DNA from: Diogma glabrata
Taxonomy: Eukaryota > Arthropoda > Insecta > Diptera > Cylindrotomidae
NCBI GenBank assembly: GCA_963693315.1
Contig: OY856188.1
Coordinates: 263,185,162 to 263,249,161 of the forward strand
Reading direction: 5' to 3'
Length of the DNA stretch: 64,000 nt
The translations under genes and the position numbers were made by a program. Below the pieces are notes generated by a model, which was not told where the DNA came from, did not search any database, and was given only the letters and a program-made list of their open reading frames with translations. Below, one piece after another: positions 36,601 to 48,600 of this stretch; within the stretch, counting starts at the first letter, position 1; every line of letters begins with the position of its first letter.

Positions 36601-39600
36601 AATTTTTTTTTTAAACTGTCCGGTCCAGTTTCTTTTCTCAAAATTCGATTTACGTGTGCTAATATTACGATTATAATGTTTAATGTTTTATTTTATTTAT
36701 TTAATTTTATTTTACGACTATAATGTTTGTCAGCCAAACGAATTTGATACAATCCGGCTCGAAGGACCCTTTTTATTTAGATTTTTTTCTTAACTGTCCC
36801 GTCCAGTTTTTTTCTCAAAATTTCGATTTATACATGTTAATATTATGATTATAATGTTTAATAAAATTGTATTGAGAAAATAAAGACACAAAATAATATA
36901 TTTTAACTGTGTGTGATTAAATGAAAGAAATCATGAATGGTTTTTGCTTATGACAAATTTAAATAAATATTAAAAATATTTGTTTTAGATGTTTGCAATT
37001 ATAATTAATAAAGTGTTTTTAACAATAAGGAACTAGAAATTTGTTTACAAATAGAAATACTGTATTTTCTTTCTACAGTCATGGTTATGATGTTTGAATT
37101 CAAAGTTTGAACAAGTATGGATTAAAACAATTGAATTAAATGCTTTATTATTTGATTAAGTTATCTTACCTTAGCAATTACATTATTTATTTTTTCATCA
37201 TCAATTATTTCATTTAATTTATTATTTTCGTCTATCCGCCTTCCACGGGCTGAATAAAAAGTATCTTTTTCTTTTGACAAATTATCTAGAACATCACGCC
37301 TGAAACGTTCTTTTCCATCATTCCCATCATTCTTTGACCTCATTTCGAAATTTTTAATCAAAGTATTTCGTTTACCACGATTTGGAAAAAATAAATCAGG
37401 ATCTGTGACATCGTTATTGAAATTATAATATGATTCACTTTTTTTGCCATGAGTTGGATAAAATACATCATTATCATCTAATAATTTTTCCAATTGTTTT
37501 GATTTTTTTAAAAAGTTCAATTCTTTTTTACCACGATTCGGAAAAAATAAATCATTAGGCGAAAAAATATCACTATATTTTTCTCGTTTAAATGATGGTG
37601 TTGATAATCCAGATTGAGATGATAAATATGGGGAAATTTGTTCGTTAATCTTTTTTCCACGATTTGGCACAAATAAATCTTTTACATCAAACACATTTTC
37701 TGTATCGTAACGTTTTTTATATTGATTTTTTCGTCCTCTGGGTGGTATAAATAAATCCTGATTTCGATTAACTAATGTAAAATGGATATATAATTAATTG
37801 TTTTGATTTTATTAAGATTTATTTAATTATATACCTATTAAATCAGCGGACTCCTTTCCGTTACGTCTAACTGAAATATAAATTGGTTCATCAACTAGCA
37901 TAGGAGCTTCACGCCGTCCTAATAAATTAATTCCATTCCATATTTGCAGTCCAGCAAATTCCGAGGATAATGGTTGACTCAACTGTTGTTTACGATCTCT
38001 GGGTAAAATTTCATCAGAATTTGGAAACTTTCTTATATTTGGCAATGATGGATTTCGGTAATTATTTTTTCTAAAGTTAACAGTAAAACAAAGATACGTA
38101 AACGTATATATATTTGAAAAACAAAAAACATTTAAATGTAAAAAATCAAGCATCTGTCACCATTTTAAATTTTAAAATTTTGTTAGCATAATTATTCATC
38201 CTAGACTCAGGAAGTAAATGAGAGTATTGATCATTGAAAAATAAATAAAAAAAAAATTCTACCATCGTAAATCAAACTCATTAAAAGTGCAAATACGAAA
38301 AAAAATCTATACATTTTATAAACCAAATACAAATTACTTTGTATAGTTTGGTAATCGCGAACAGCAAGAGTAACAACAACAAAAACTATATGATATCATG
38401 CAATTTGTATAAATTGGAGAAAACCATTAGTGATGGTTGTTTGGTTAATACATTAAGTGGATCTTTTCAATTTATTTGTGTGTTTGTAGTAGAAAATGTA
38501 CATTGAAATTAATTATAAATAATTTAAAAGTGGAAAGAATTGATCTTATGAGTAGGTTAAGCGACTGTTTCGATTATAAACTAATTTGTACTTAAACAAG
38601 TAGATGTTGAAATAATTAAACCGTTAAATGTATTGAATTATTTTTTGTTTTGGTGTTATATGAATTAGAGAAAACTGTGTTTGCTAAATTTGTTGGTTTT
38701 ATTCTGTTGTGGGAATTTTTTTCGGTTGACTTTGTAATATGTTCTTTTTGTTGTTGGCTTTGTAATTTCCTGCTGCTACACTTCGTAAGCAAAATAATAT
38801 AGTTTCTTTAAAGTGCTATAGCACACACTAACTCTTGAGAATTTTTCCAAGATATAGTTCAAAATGTCTTGTGAATCATACATTGTGAATAAAACACTGT
38901 AGTATAATATAGCTATCCATTTAATAAAAAGATTTTGTTTTTATGTCTCACTTTAGTCGATTTCAACTATCGAAATTCCTCAAATCAGGAATCCAAAAAT
39001 GATTTTATTGCAATCCGGCTCGAAGGACCCTTTTTGCTTGATTTTTTGTTTTGCTTTCCTAATGGTAAAAGCCAGTTTCTCTCGACAAAATATCGAATTC
39101 TATCACGATTTTTAATAGAGTTTGATAGTCGAGGCGCCAGTCGAGATTTGCACCCATATTATGTCCAAAATAGATTCCGTCCATGCGCCATATATTATTT
39201 TTTATTCGCCGCAACCAAATTATTTTAAAAAAATTTTTATTCTAAATCAAAATTAAAAATTTGTATAAATTTTGAAATAAAATATACTAAACAAGCAACT
39301 TTTGACCAAAATTTTTGTTTTTTTTTTCAAACAAATTATATAACTATGACAACCAAAAATAACAAATATTTTCTTTGGATTATAAAATTTTGAATTGAAT
39401 AGTTGCTTTAATAAAAAATCTTATTTTTTATATAATTTATACAAATTGTTTGTTTTTCTATTTTTTGGATGTAAAACCACTAATAAAATCGATGACCAGA
39501 CGCCACTAATACAATCGATGAAGTTCAGAATATTCTTAAGGACGTACCAGTTAGTATGATACGCATAACTGAAAAAGGATTAAAACCTTTTGTATAAATA

Positions 39601-42600
39601 ATAAACTTGTGAAACTACATGGATTCAAAATATTTAGCAATAACCGAATCAAGCGTAGAGGAGAAGGTGTCGGCCATACAACACCACTCCCGTTCAACGC
39701 CCCAGCCTTTATTTCACAGGTCGCTGTTGGTATCACACACGTTTTATATGATAATGATAATACCCATTCGTTTGATAATGCCCATTCGCAATAGCCAAAA
39801 TAGACGATGACAAATCAGACATGGATCGGGACGATAGCTTGGCAACACGAAATTTCATACAATCAATTTTAATACACTCATTTTTTAATAAACACCGGCG
39901 CAGACCCTCTCCCCATTAGCTTGTTCAATAAAATACAAAAAATTTCATATATATCATTAGATTTTGTTTTGTCATCTGCTAACAATCCTAGCATTCCTCC
40001 TTGTGGTACTTAATTGCTACAAGTCAACATCAACATTGCTACAAGTGATGCAGTGACTCAGATGTCAATCAACGACTCAACGGTTTGAACATCTAATCCA
40101 ACACCGATCCTCTTACAAGTCAACATTGGCTACGGCACTATTCTCAAACGATACATTTTTCTTGCAGCTGAACCAAATTATAATCTTTCAGTCCACCATA
40201 ACGTGGTCCAACATATACAGTTACTAAAGAATATCTTCCAGTATCACGACTGAGCAGATTGGATCCTGAAAATATTGGTGAAGAAACAAAATCACGGCTG
40301 GCGACCATGTGGGAACTATCGAGAGCACAAGTACAACAGCTGATCGTTATCCCATACCCCACTTTCAAAAGTGGGGTATTGGATAGCCGCTTTGCTTTCA
40401 TTTACAAGACTCCAAAATATTTTCTTAAACTCATTTCGTCAGAGCATACCATCTCATTTCCGTCGCACCTGAAGACGTTTACAAAACTTTAATCACTTCT
40501 CCATTTGGCGTATTAAAATTTACCCGAATATCTTTTGGTTTTGGCAATCCCGCGTAAATGTTTCAATGGTTCATGAACTAAATACTTCAAGATTTAAATT
40601 TTGTTTTTGACTATAAAGACGACATTCTTGTGGCATCCTAATCCGAGGAATAACAGATACTTCAATTAGGTCAATTATTCCAAAAGTGAGTGGAGATTAA
40701 CATCAAGACATCCCAAAGCATATTTGATGCAACTTCTCTTGATTTTCTCATCCACAAAATCACCCCTGATGACATTCTCCCCTCTGATGAACGATTCAAG
40801 GCAATTAGAAAATTCCCAGCTCCAAACTCAATAAAAACCATTCAACGCTTTGTTGGTATGGTAAACTACTACCACCGATTCATACAAAAGTTCCCCGAAA
40901 CTTTGACTCCAAATTATTCTCATTTGGTTTTCTTCCCAGGATGCCAAGGCAGCCAAGAACTTTACTTGGTCAAACGTCAAGATCGAATTGGCCCAAATAA
41001 GATGTTTCCATTATGCACCAAGCGATTCAAAGCTTAACATCACCACTTATGCATCAAACGCTGCGGTTGGTGCAGTTCTGCAGCAGTTTTACATTAAGTG
41101 TAGGGAGCTCACGTCACTTGGATTATGCCTCACAATTTTTATGCCTCACTGTCATATTTTGCAAAATTTTTGTTCAAAACAAAATATGAAAAAATACGCT
41201 GACACGAAGCTCAAGATATTCATTTAATCGGAATTAGTCAAAAAACTACGTTTACTAAGTTAAACAGGCCAAAAATCGAAAATCACAATTTTTACATACG
41301 ACATGAACATTTGTGTCATCCCTTAACCCGTGACTCGATTAAGCTCAAAATTCAACACGGTGCATGTTTTGGTGGTGCCCACATGGACTGGATTCACATC
41401 CATGGCAAAGAAAATGTAGTGGCAGATTCACTCTCTTGCACTACAGACAGAGAAACGGCCAAAGTCAAGTTTCATTTCGGCTACAATATAATCATGAAAG
41501 CACAAAAGTTAGGAATGGAACTTCAGAATTTAATTTTTGGTCCCAGATGTCACACTAGTTTCAACCTAAAACTGGAGATTTTTAAATTACATGGCCTAGA
41601 AATCACCTGCAAAACATCCAATTGGAACAATCGCCCACCCATACATCGCAAAAGCACTACGTCGAACAATTTTCGAAGCATTGCACAACTTGTCACATCC
41701 TGGTGTCCATGTTGCGTGTAAATTAATCACAGACCGTTACTTTTGGCCTAGTATAAACAGTGGGTGAACTCTTGTTTTTCTTGTCAATGTTCCAAAGTTC
41801 AACGTCACACCAAACCACCTGATGAACAGCTCGGAATTTCACCTAGTTGATTAGAACACATTCACTTAGATATAGTAGAACCAATTTCACCTTAGGATTT
41901 CAATACTTACTTACCTGTATCGATCGTTTTACCTGCAGCTCAAAATTTACTGCATGACCAATTTGTCTGCAGCAGCCATTGCCACAACATTTGTAAGCAA
42001 CTATGTAGTACGATTTGGTGTTCCTCTCCATATTACCACTGATCAAGGAACACAATTCGAGAGTAAACTTTTCTCAGAGTTAACACAACTTCTCTGTTCT
42101 CACCGGATACGTACAATGGCCTACCATCCGCAAGCCAATGGATTGGTTGAACACTTCCATCGATAGTTTAAAGCTACTATTGTAGCCCGAGGCAACACTA
42201 TCAATTATCAATTAGAAATCACAATTGTACCTCTCGGAATTTGCGCAACAGTGGAGGAAGATTTGCATTGCTCACCAGCTGAAATGGTTTACCGACAAAC
42301 CATCAAGCTACCAGAGCCGTCTTAAACTTTTCGTAGGCCCTAGGCACATTACAATATATATTATGAAAACGAAATTAGTACACCAGAATTATTTTCTGAA
42401 CAGTGTAATTTGTATTTTCAATTGTCTTGGAATAGTTGATTGTGCATAGCACCGTTATATTTAGGTTTGCATAATTTGTGTTATTTTATGAATATGGGTT
42501 CTCATTCTTTTACAAACCGAAAACCTTTCTAGCCAACACTTTTTGGACTGAAATTTTGACTGAAATTTTTTAAGGGGTTTTATTTTGAAAAAAAAATACG

Positions 42601-45600
42601 TGTTCCAGGTTTTATTTTATTTTTTGGAAATCAGAGCGGTTTTAACATTTAAAATTCGAGAATTTCGTATTTTTTTGCGAGAATTTCGTAATTTTCAAAA
42701 ATTTATGACTTCGGTTCTACTAAAGATATAGAAACTTCTGTTTCAATTTGTTTTAAAGTAAAAGGATGCTAATTTAAAAAAAAATAAATTCAATAAAATT
42801 ATTAACAACTTCCTATTGTTAAAAAATAAATAAAATGTTAAAATTTTTAGTCATTGTCCCGTCCACGTAATGAGTTTTTAGTATGACCATCGTATTCAAC
42901 GCTCAATTTCCTACAAAAACCGTAGTTTTTATCAATGGACAAATGATTTTTACTGTTAGAAATAAATTAATTTATCGAGCACGGGGCCACAAGAAAGTCC
43001 ATAATGGGTCATTCTTTTACATATCGAACAGATTAGGACAAAATCTGACCAACACATTTTTGATTTGGCTAAAAAATTTTTAAGGGGTTTCTGGGTTCTC
43101 GGTTAAAAGATACACGTGTTAGAAAAATAAAGCGGGTCTAAATTTCGAGATTTTCGTGATTTTTGACCTGAAGACTTATTTTCAAAGATTCATAACTTCG
43201 GTTCTGGGAAAGAAAGAAACTGTTTTTCTGTTTTATTTGAACTTTTAAAAGAAAACGGTTATCTTTAAAAATTATTAAAGAATTCCTATTGCTGTAAACA
43301 AATAAAATGTTAAAATCGATTTTTAGTCTATAGTCCAAAGACATAGTCTAGACAAAAATTTACGAATTTTGTTGTAGTCCCGCGCTCGATAAATTAATTT
43401 ATTTCTAACAGTAAAAATCATTTCTCCATTAATTAAAAACACGTTTTTTACAGAAAATTTAACGTAGAATACGATAGTTATACTAAACACACTTTATTAT
43501 TTATTTTACAATAACTACAAATCGACTTTAATATTTTATTTGTTTATGACAATAGGAATTTGTTAATAATTTTTATAGAGTTTATTTTGTTTTAAAGGCA
43601 TCTTTTAGCTTGAAAATAAAACATAAGTTTGTTTCTATCTTTAAAAGAACTGAAGTTATGAATTATTGAAAATAAGTCTTCCAGCCAAAAATCACAAAAT
43701 TCTAGAAAATTTAAAACCGTTCTAATTTCCAAAAAAAAGAACGAAAAATCCTGGAACAGGCATATCTTGTTTTTCGATATAGAAGCCCTGAAAATATTAT
43801 CAGCTAAATCAAAAATTTGTTGGTCAGATTTTATCCTAATCTATTCGGTATGTTAAAGAATGACCCATTGATAGAATTTTTTGCCGTCCCGCGCTCGATA
43901 AATTAATTTATTTCTAACAGTAAACATTATTTCTCCATAAATTAAAACTACTTTTTTATAGAAAATTAAACGTTGAATACGATGGTCATGTTAAAAACTC
44001 ATTTCGAGAGTGGAGTGGGGCAATGACTGAAAATCGATTTTAACATTTTATTTGTTTATGGCAATAGGAATTTGTTAATAATTTTTATTGAATTTATTTT
44101 CAAAAAAAGCATCTTCTAACTTTAAAATAAAACAAACCAGTAGTTTCTATCTTTAAAAGAACAGAAGTTATCAAATTTTTAAAATAACTCTTCAAGCCAA
44201 AAATCACGAAATTTGGAAACCGCTCTATTTCCACAAAAAAATCCTCGAATACGTTCATTTTTTTTTCGATATAAAACCCCTAAAAAATTTTCAGCCAAAT
44301 CAAAAATGTGTCGGTCAGATTTTGTCCAAATCTGTTCGATTTGTAAAAGAATTCCCCCATATGAATAAGTATGTGCATTATTCAAACAGATCTCAGCGTG
44401 CGAATTTTCTAATTTGCATTTATCTCGAATTTTTTTTGCAAAAAATTGCTCTGACACGCCCTCTTTTGCTCTCAGATCAATTTTTTTTGACATTAAGTGT
44501 TCTATTTGGCCAAAACAAGTGACCTTTTTTACCCTAAAAGATTTTTTTAAATCTAGATTTTTAGCTAGAGCAAAGCATAAAATACAATAAAGAAACAAAT
44601 ACATTTTTGTACAAGTAGACCGTAAAATACACTTTTACGATTCAAAAATTGTGCGTAAAGCAGACCTTTTTTTGTTTTCGAAATAATAATGCCTAAAATT
44701 GAAATAAAAATGCCTCAAATTACTATTTTACGCCCTAAAGCGTAAATATTTACAACATCAAACGAACTCAAGCCTCAAGAGAGCAAAATATACTTTATGC
44801 CTATTTTCGAATTAGAAAATTGCCCAAACATATGTCCAAATTGTTCAAACAATATTGAAATAAGATTATTTTGTTTTTCTTTGTACACATATGTATTTTA
44901 ATTTTTCTATGTAGGCCCCCTTAAAGTTCGTAGACCCTAGGCACAGTGCCTATGGTGCCTATTGGATAAGACGGCTTTGCAAGCTACCCAAAGAGTTCTT
45001 AATCGAAAACCCCGCTTTACCTATGCCAACTACAGACACAGTTATCCACGCACCACAAAACAAAATGATATATTTGTCCTTAAAACATTGGACAATTGCA
45101 AATACGTTTTCGTAAGGTCAAACATGGCAATTTGATATGGCGCGTGCACTGGTGCAATAAGTCGCGTATTTGTGTATATAACCCGCGATAAAGTGTTTCT
45201 TTGAAAAATTTAATTTCTGATTTTTTACCAATAGCTTAGGTGTTCAAGGTTTGGTACTAGGCTAACTGTCTTATTTTTTTTTTGTTTTTCTACTACCTTT
45301 TCTACTGAACTTCATATGATAACAAACAAATATTTTGAGTAATTTAAATTAAAGTCACTGTGCGACAGCCAAAATCCGCTGGGGTTCTGACTACCGCGAA
45401 AAGTTATATCGGTAATAAAAAAGTTATACGTGTCCCGGCGTTTCGCTGGGTCACGTCTGGGAATCGAGATATATCGATTTGAAGTTAGTATCATATAGGA
45501 GAAATCGTCACGTTTGGGGTTCTTTTTCTGACATAACTCGAAAACGACTACTCCGATTTTACTATACTGATATACCGATATACTATACTGAAAAAGTAAC

Positions 45601-48600
45601 GAAAAATTAAAAAAATTAAAATAAAAATAAATAAATAAATGAAATAAAAATAATAAAGCAAAATAAAAAAATAATAAAAATAGTAATGTAAAAATATAAT
45701 AAAAATATAAAAAATAAAATATAAAAAATTTAATAAATAAATAATGCATAAATAATAACAAAATAATAAATAAATATTAAATAAATAATAAATAAACAAT
45801 ACAAAATAATAATGAATAATAAATAATAACAAATAATGAATAATAAATAATAATAATAAATAATAATAATAATAGTCATAAATAATAATAATAAATAATA
45901 ATAATAATAAACAATAATAATAATAATAAATAATAATAATAATATAATAAAATATAATAAAAATATAAAAATATAAAATAAAATTATACTAAAAATAATA
46001 AAATAAAATAAATAAATAAAAAATAAAAAAAATCGAAAATAATAAATAAAAAATTAAAAATAAAATAAAATTAATAAACAAAGACGCATAGACACATGTC
46101 CAAATACATTTAAAACAATAAATTTTGGAGTTTATTCTAGTAAAAATATTTAAAAAAAATGTCTATGGAAAATCAATATTCTTCTCAAAATGAGATACCT
46201 TTACTTAATTGTGAATAAAAGCGAAATGCGTTCATTGATTTCCATGATCTATGTCTCGTTTTGTGCACAAATTATGTGACTTTACGTCAAAGTAATAAGA
46301 CTTGACACTTTTTCCCATTTTAAATTTTTCATGATTTTTTAAAGTACAATTTTTTTATTTTTTAGGAAAAAAATTATTTTTTTTCTTCATAAATTTATTT
46401 AAAACTGCGAAACTGTTGATTGTGTAAAGAAAAAGTGTATAAGTAGATTAAAGAAATTGTAATTCTTAATTTTTCTAAATTTGTTTCAGTAAAATAAGAC
46501 TAGTCGTTCTCGAGTTATGTCCCCAAAACGTGACTATTTCCCCTATATGATACATACTAACTTCAAATCGATATATCTCGATTCCTAGACGTGACCCAGC
46601 GAAACGCCGGGACACGTATAACTTTTTTTACCGATATAACTTTTTCCGGTAGTCAGAACCCCAGCGGATCACTGACCCCTCTACCATTTGTCGCACAGTG
46701 TAATTCATGTTTTCTTTTCCTTCCTTTGTTTTTATTTTTTATCGGTTTTTAATTTATAATCCACAAAATATTTATTTTCTTATGGCCACTCAGTCGTCTT
46801 AACCGCAACCCTAAAATCAACTCAACTCTACCATCTTCATCCTCAACCTTTTAAACCAATTGGGCATTAAAAAAAAAATTACATGGCACGAGCCAAAAAG
46901 AAAACCGTCAGTAAACATTTTTTTTAAAATTTTTTATTTCGTATCTTTGTGAATTCTTTTTAGTTTTTTCATAATTAGATGAAACAAATAGAAAATGAGC
47001 TTAATTATGGCTTCCTAGAAGTGTCAGATGATCTTCAAAATGTTTTAAACAATTGTATTTTTACACACAAAAGGGATGAGAAGTTTTTTGAGAATGTTTT
47101 AATTCCATTTTCAAATATCTCTGTAGTATATTACTATAGGTAAGGAGAACTGGAAATGGAAGTACTACTGATACAGAATATCTTGCTCATTATAAATCGT
47201 ACCAATATGTACACCAAAAAGGCTAAGTTTTAAATAGAGTAAATAAATAATTGAGAATATTTGTTTAAAAGTAATAAATCTGAAAACGCAAATAAATTAT
47301 TTGAGAGAATAAATAACTGAACAGAGTTTTACAGAACAAATATTTTACAAAAACGACTACTGGGAAGATGCATGAGCTGTCAAAAGTAGAATGGAAAAAA
47401 ATCAATAAAATTTTTATAGTTAACAGTTTGCAGTCATAAACAGTCTGCCTTACAATTTGATCTTTCTTTGATTTTTCTATGTTGAGTTATCAATAAGACA
47501 TATTCGAATGTAAAAATATATTCAATCGACACTCGTTTTTCTCCTAATTTAAAATGCAAAAAGGGTTACACACTCTTTTTATAAAGCGTGACTCATTTTT
47601 TAAAATCCGAATTAAATTAACCCAAATAAAAGAAACGGAATAGCTTAAAGAGAAATCACCTTGTAAACATAGCAAATAATCAAATCGACTAATCGCAATT
47701 CAAACAATAATCCGTGATCTATGAAATTTCGTAAATATCTCTACATCTTTTAATTTGAATAACCATGAATTTATAATAACATCGCCAACCTAAATAATTA
47801 CTGACACAATACAAAAATGTTCCAACAATACAAAACCTTAATTCATTAATATTATTATATTAATAGAAGCTAATTAATAAAATTGAACATTAAGACACAA
47901 TAAAAATAAAATTTAAATAAAAATGTATTTAATTTATATTCTACGATTCCGCTGTAACCGTAAACATAATCAAATATTACAAGCTCATATTATGTTTCAA
48001 TATCAATAACCTTCTTCAACATAATAATAGACTTATTTCATCTAACTTTCATTAATATCTTAACTTAAACGTATAAGATTAATTATGTGAAACAAATTTA
48101 TATTCATATTTAGTATAACATCTACAAGTAAGGTAAAACAAATCAAATTACTTACATTCCATAATTTTCACTTTTTTTTCAGATTTTTGAATAAATTAAA
48201 ATTATATAGAATTAAATGCCGGCAATTCAACGAATAATCAACAGAATGCTGTATGGTTATTGACAAATGCATTTTTAATGTTTATCTTATGATTAAAATA
48301 ATTGTTGAATATTAATTAAAGATGGAATAAATCATAAAAAAAATTAAATTATGGAGATTAATTCAAACCTATTTGATATTCAAGTAAATAAGAATAGAAA
48401 GTGCTAATTCCGTGTGATTAGAATTGTTAAGGTTTAATATTTGGAATTTTAGGTTTTAATATTTTATGTTTTGTTTAAATTATGAATTTATCATATTTAT
48501 TAATAGAAAAGTTTTATACAAAATTTATAAACATTAATTTAAGCAAATCTGAAAAGATGTTTTTTGTAAATGTTTGAAAAACTATTGTTTTGCCCTTTAT

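Larger units (their letters stand above)
39800..45200 (+). mobile_element. Decayed Ty3/gypsy element (CsRn1-like), split by a hAT element
   Basis: Plus-strand blocks in order: protease-like LINTGADPLPIS at 39884 (N for the catalytic D), RT GWRPCGNYRAQ near 40300, IKTIQRFVGMVNYYHRFIQK near 40830 (RT/RNase H connection), TTYASNAAVGAVLQQF near 41045 (RNase H), HGKENVVADSL near 41400, the integrase zinc finger LSHPGVHVACKLI near 41690, and the integrase core TDQGTQF to MAYHPQANGLVEHF (42030-42165). It breaks at 42311 and resumes at 44980 in frame with the integrase C-terminal part (VLKTLDNCKYVFVRS). Many stops and shifts; LTRs not identified. The 41.09-41.37 kb stretch is a second insertion of a dispersed inverted repeat. 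Confidence 0.75.

Noticed and set aside
37827..38153. ATG at 38153 as the natalisin start (MLDFLHLNVFCF...)
   Set aside because: The sequence from 38153 to 38071 looks like an intron end with a pyrimidine tract and AG. The hydrophobic stretch is a by-product of its T richness.
38262..38313. Minus-strand MYRFFFVFALLMSLIYD followed by GATG|GTAGAA, a possible signal-peptide exon for natalisin
   Set aside because: The donor is phase 1, but the exon 2 acceptor needs phase 2; joining would put exon 2 out of frame with an early stop. The exon at 49918-49596 has the right phase and a fuller signal peptide.
44179..44604. 141-aa minus-strand ORF with an apparent signal peptide
   Set aside because: It lies wholly inside the hAT element's repeat block, no family motif is visible, and the equivalent frame is not kept in the sister repeat units.
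45312..45832. 149- and 94-aa minus ORFs rich in Phe/Tyr/Leu/Ile
   Set aside because: Products of the (AAT)n/(AAAT)n block and a TIR arm.
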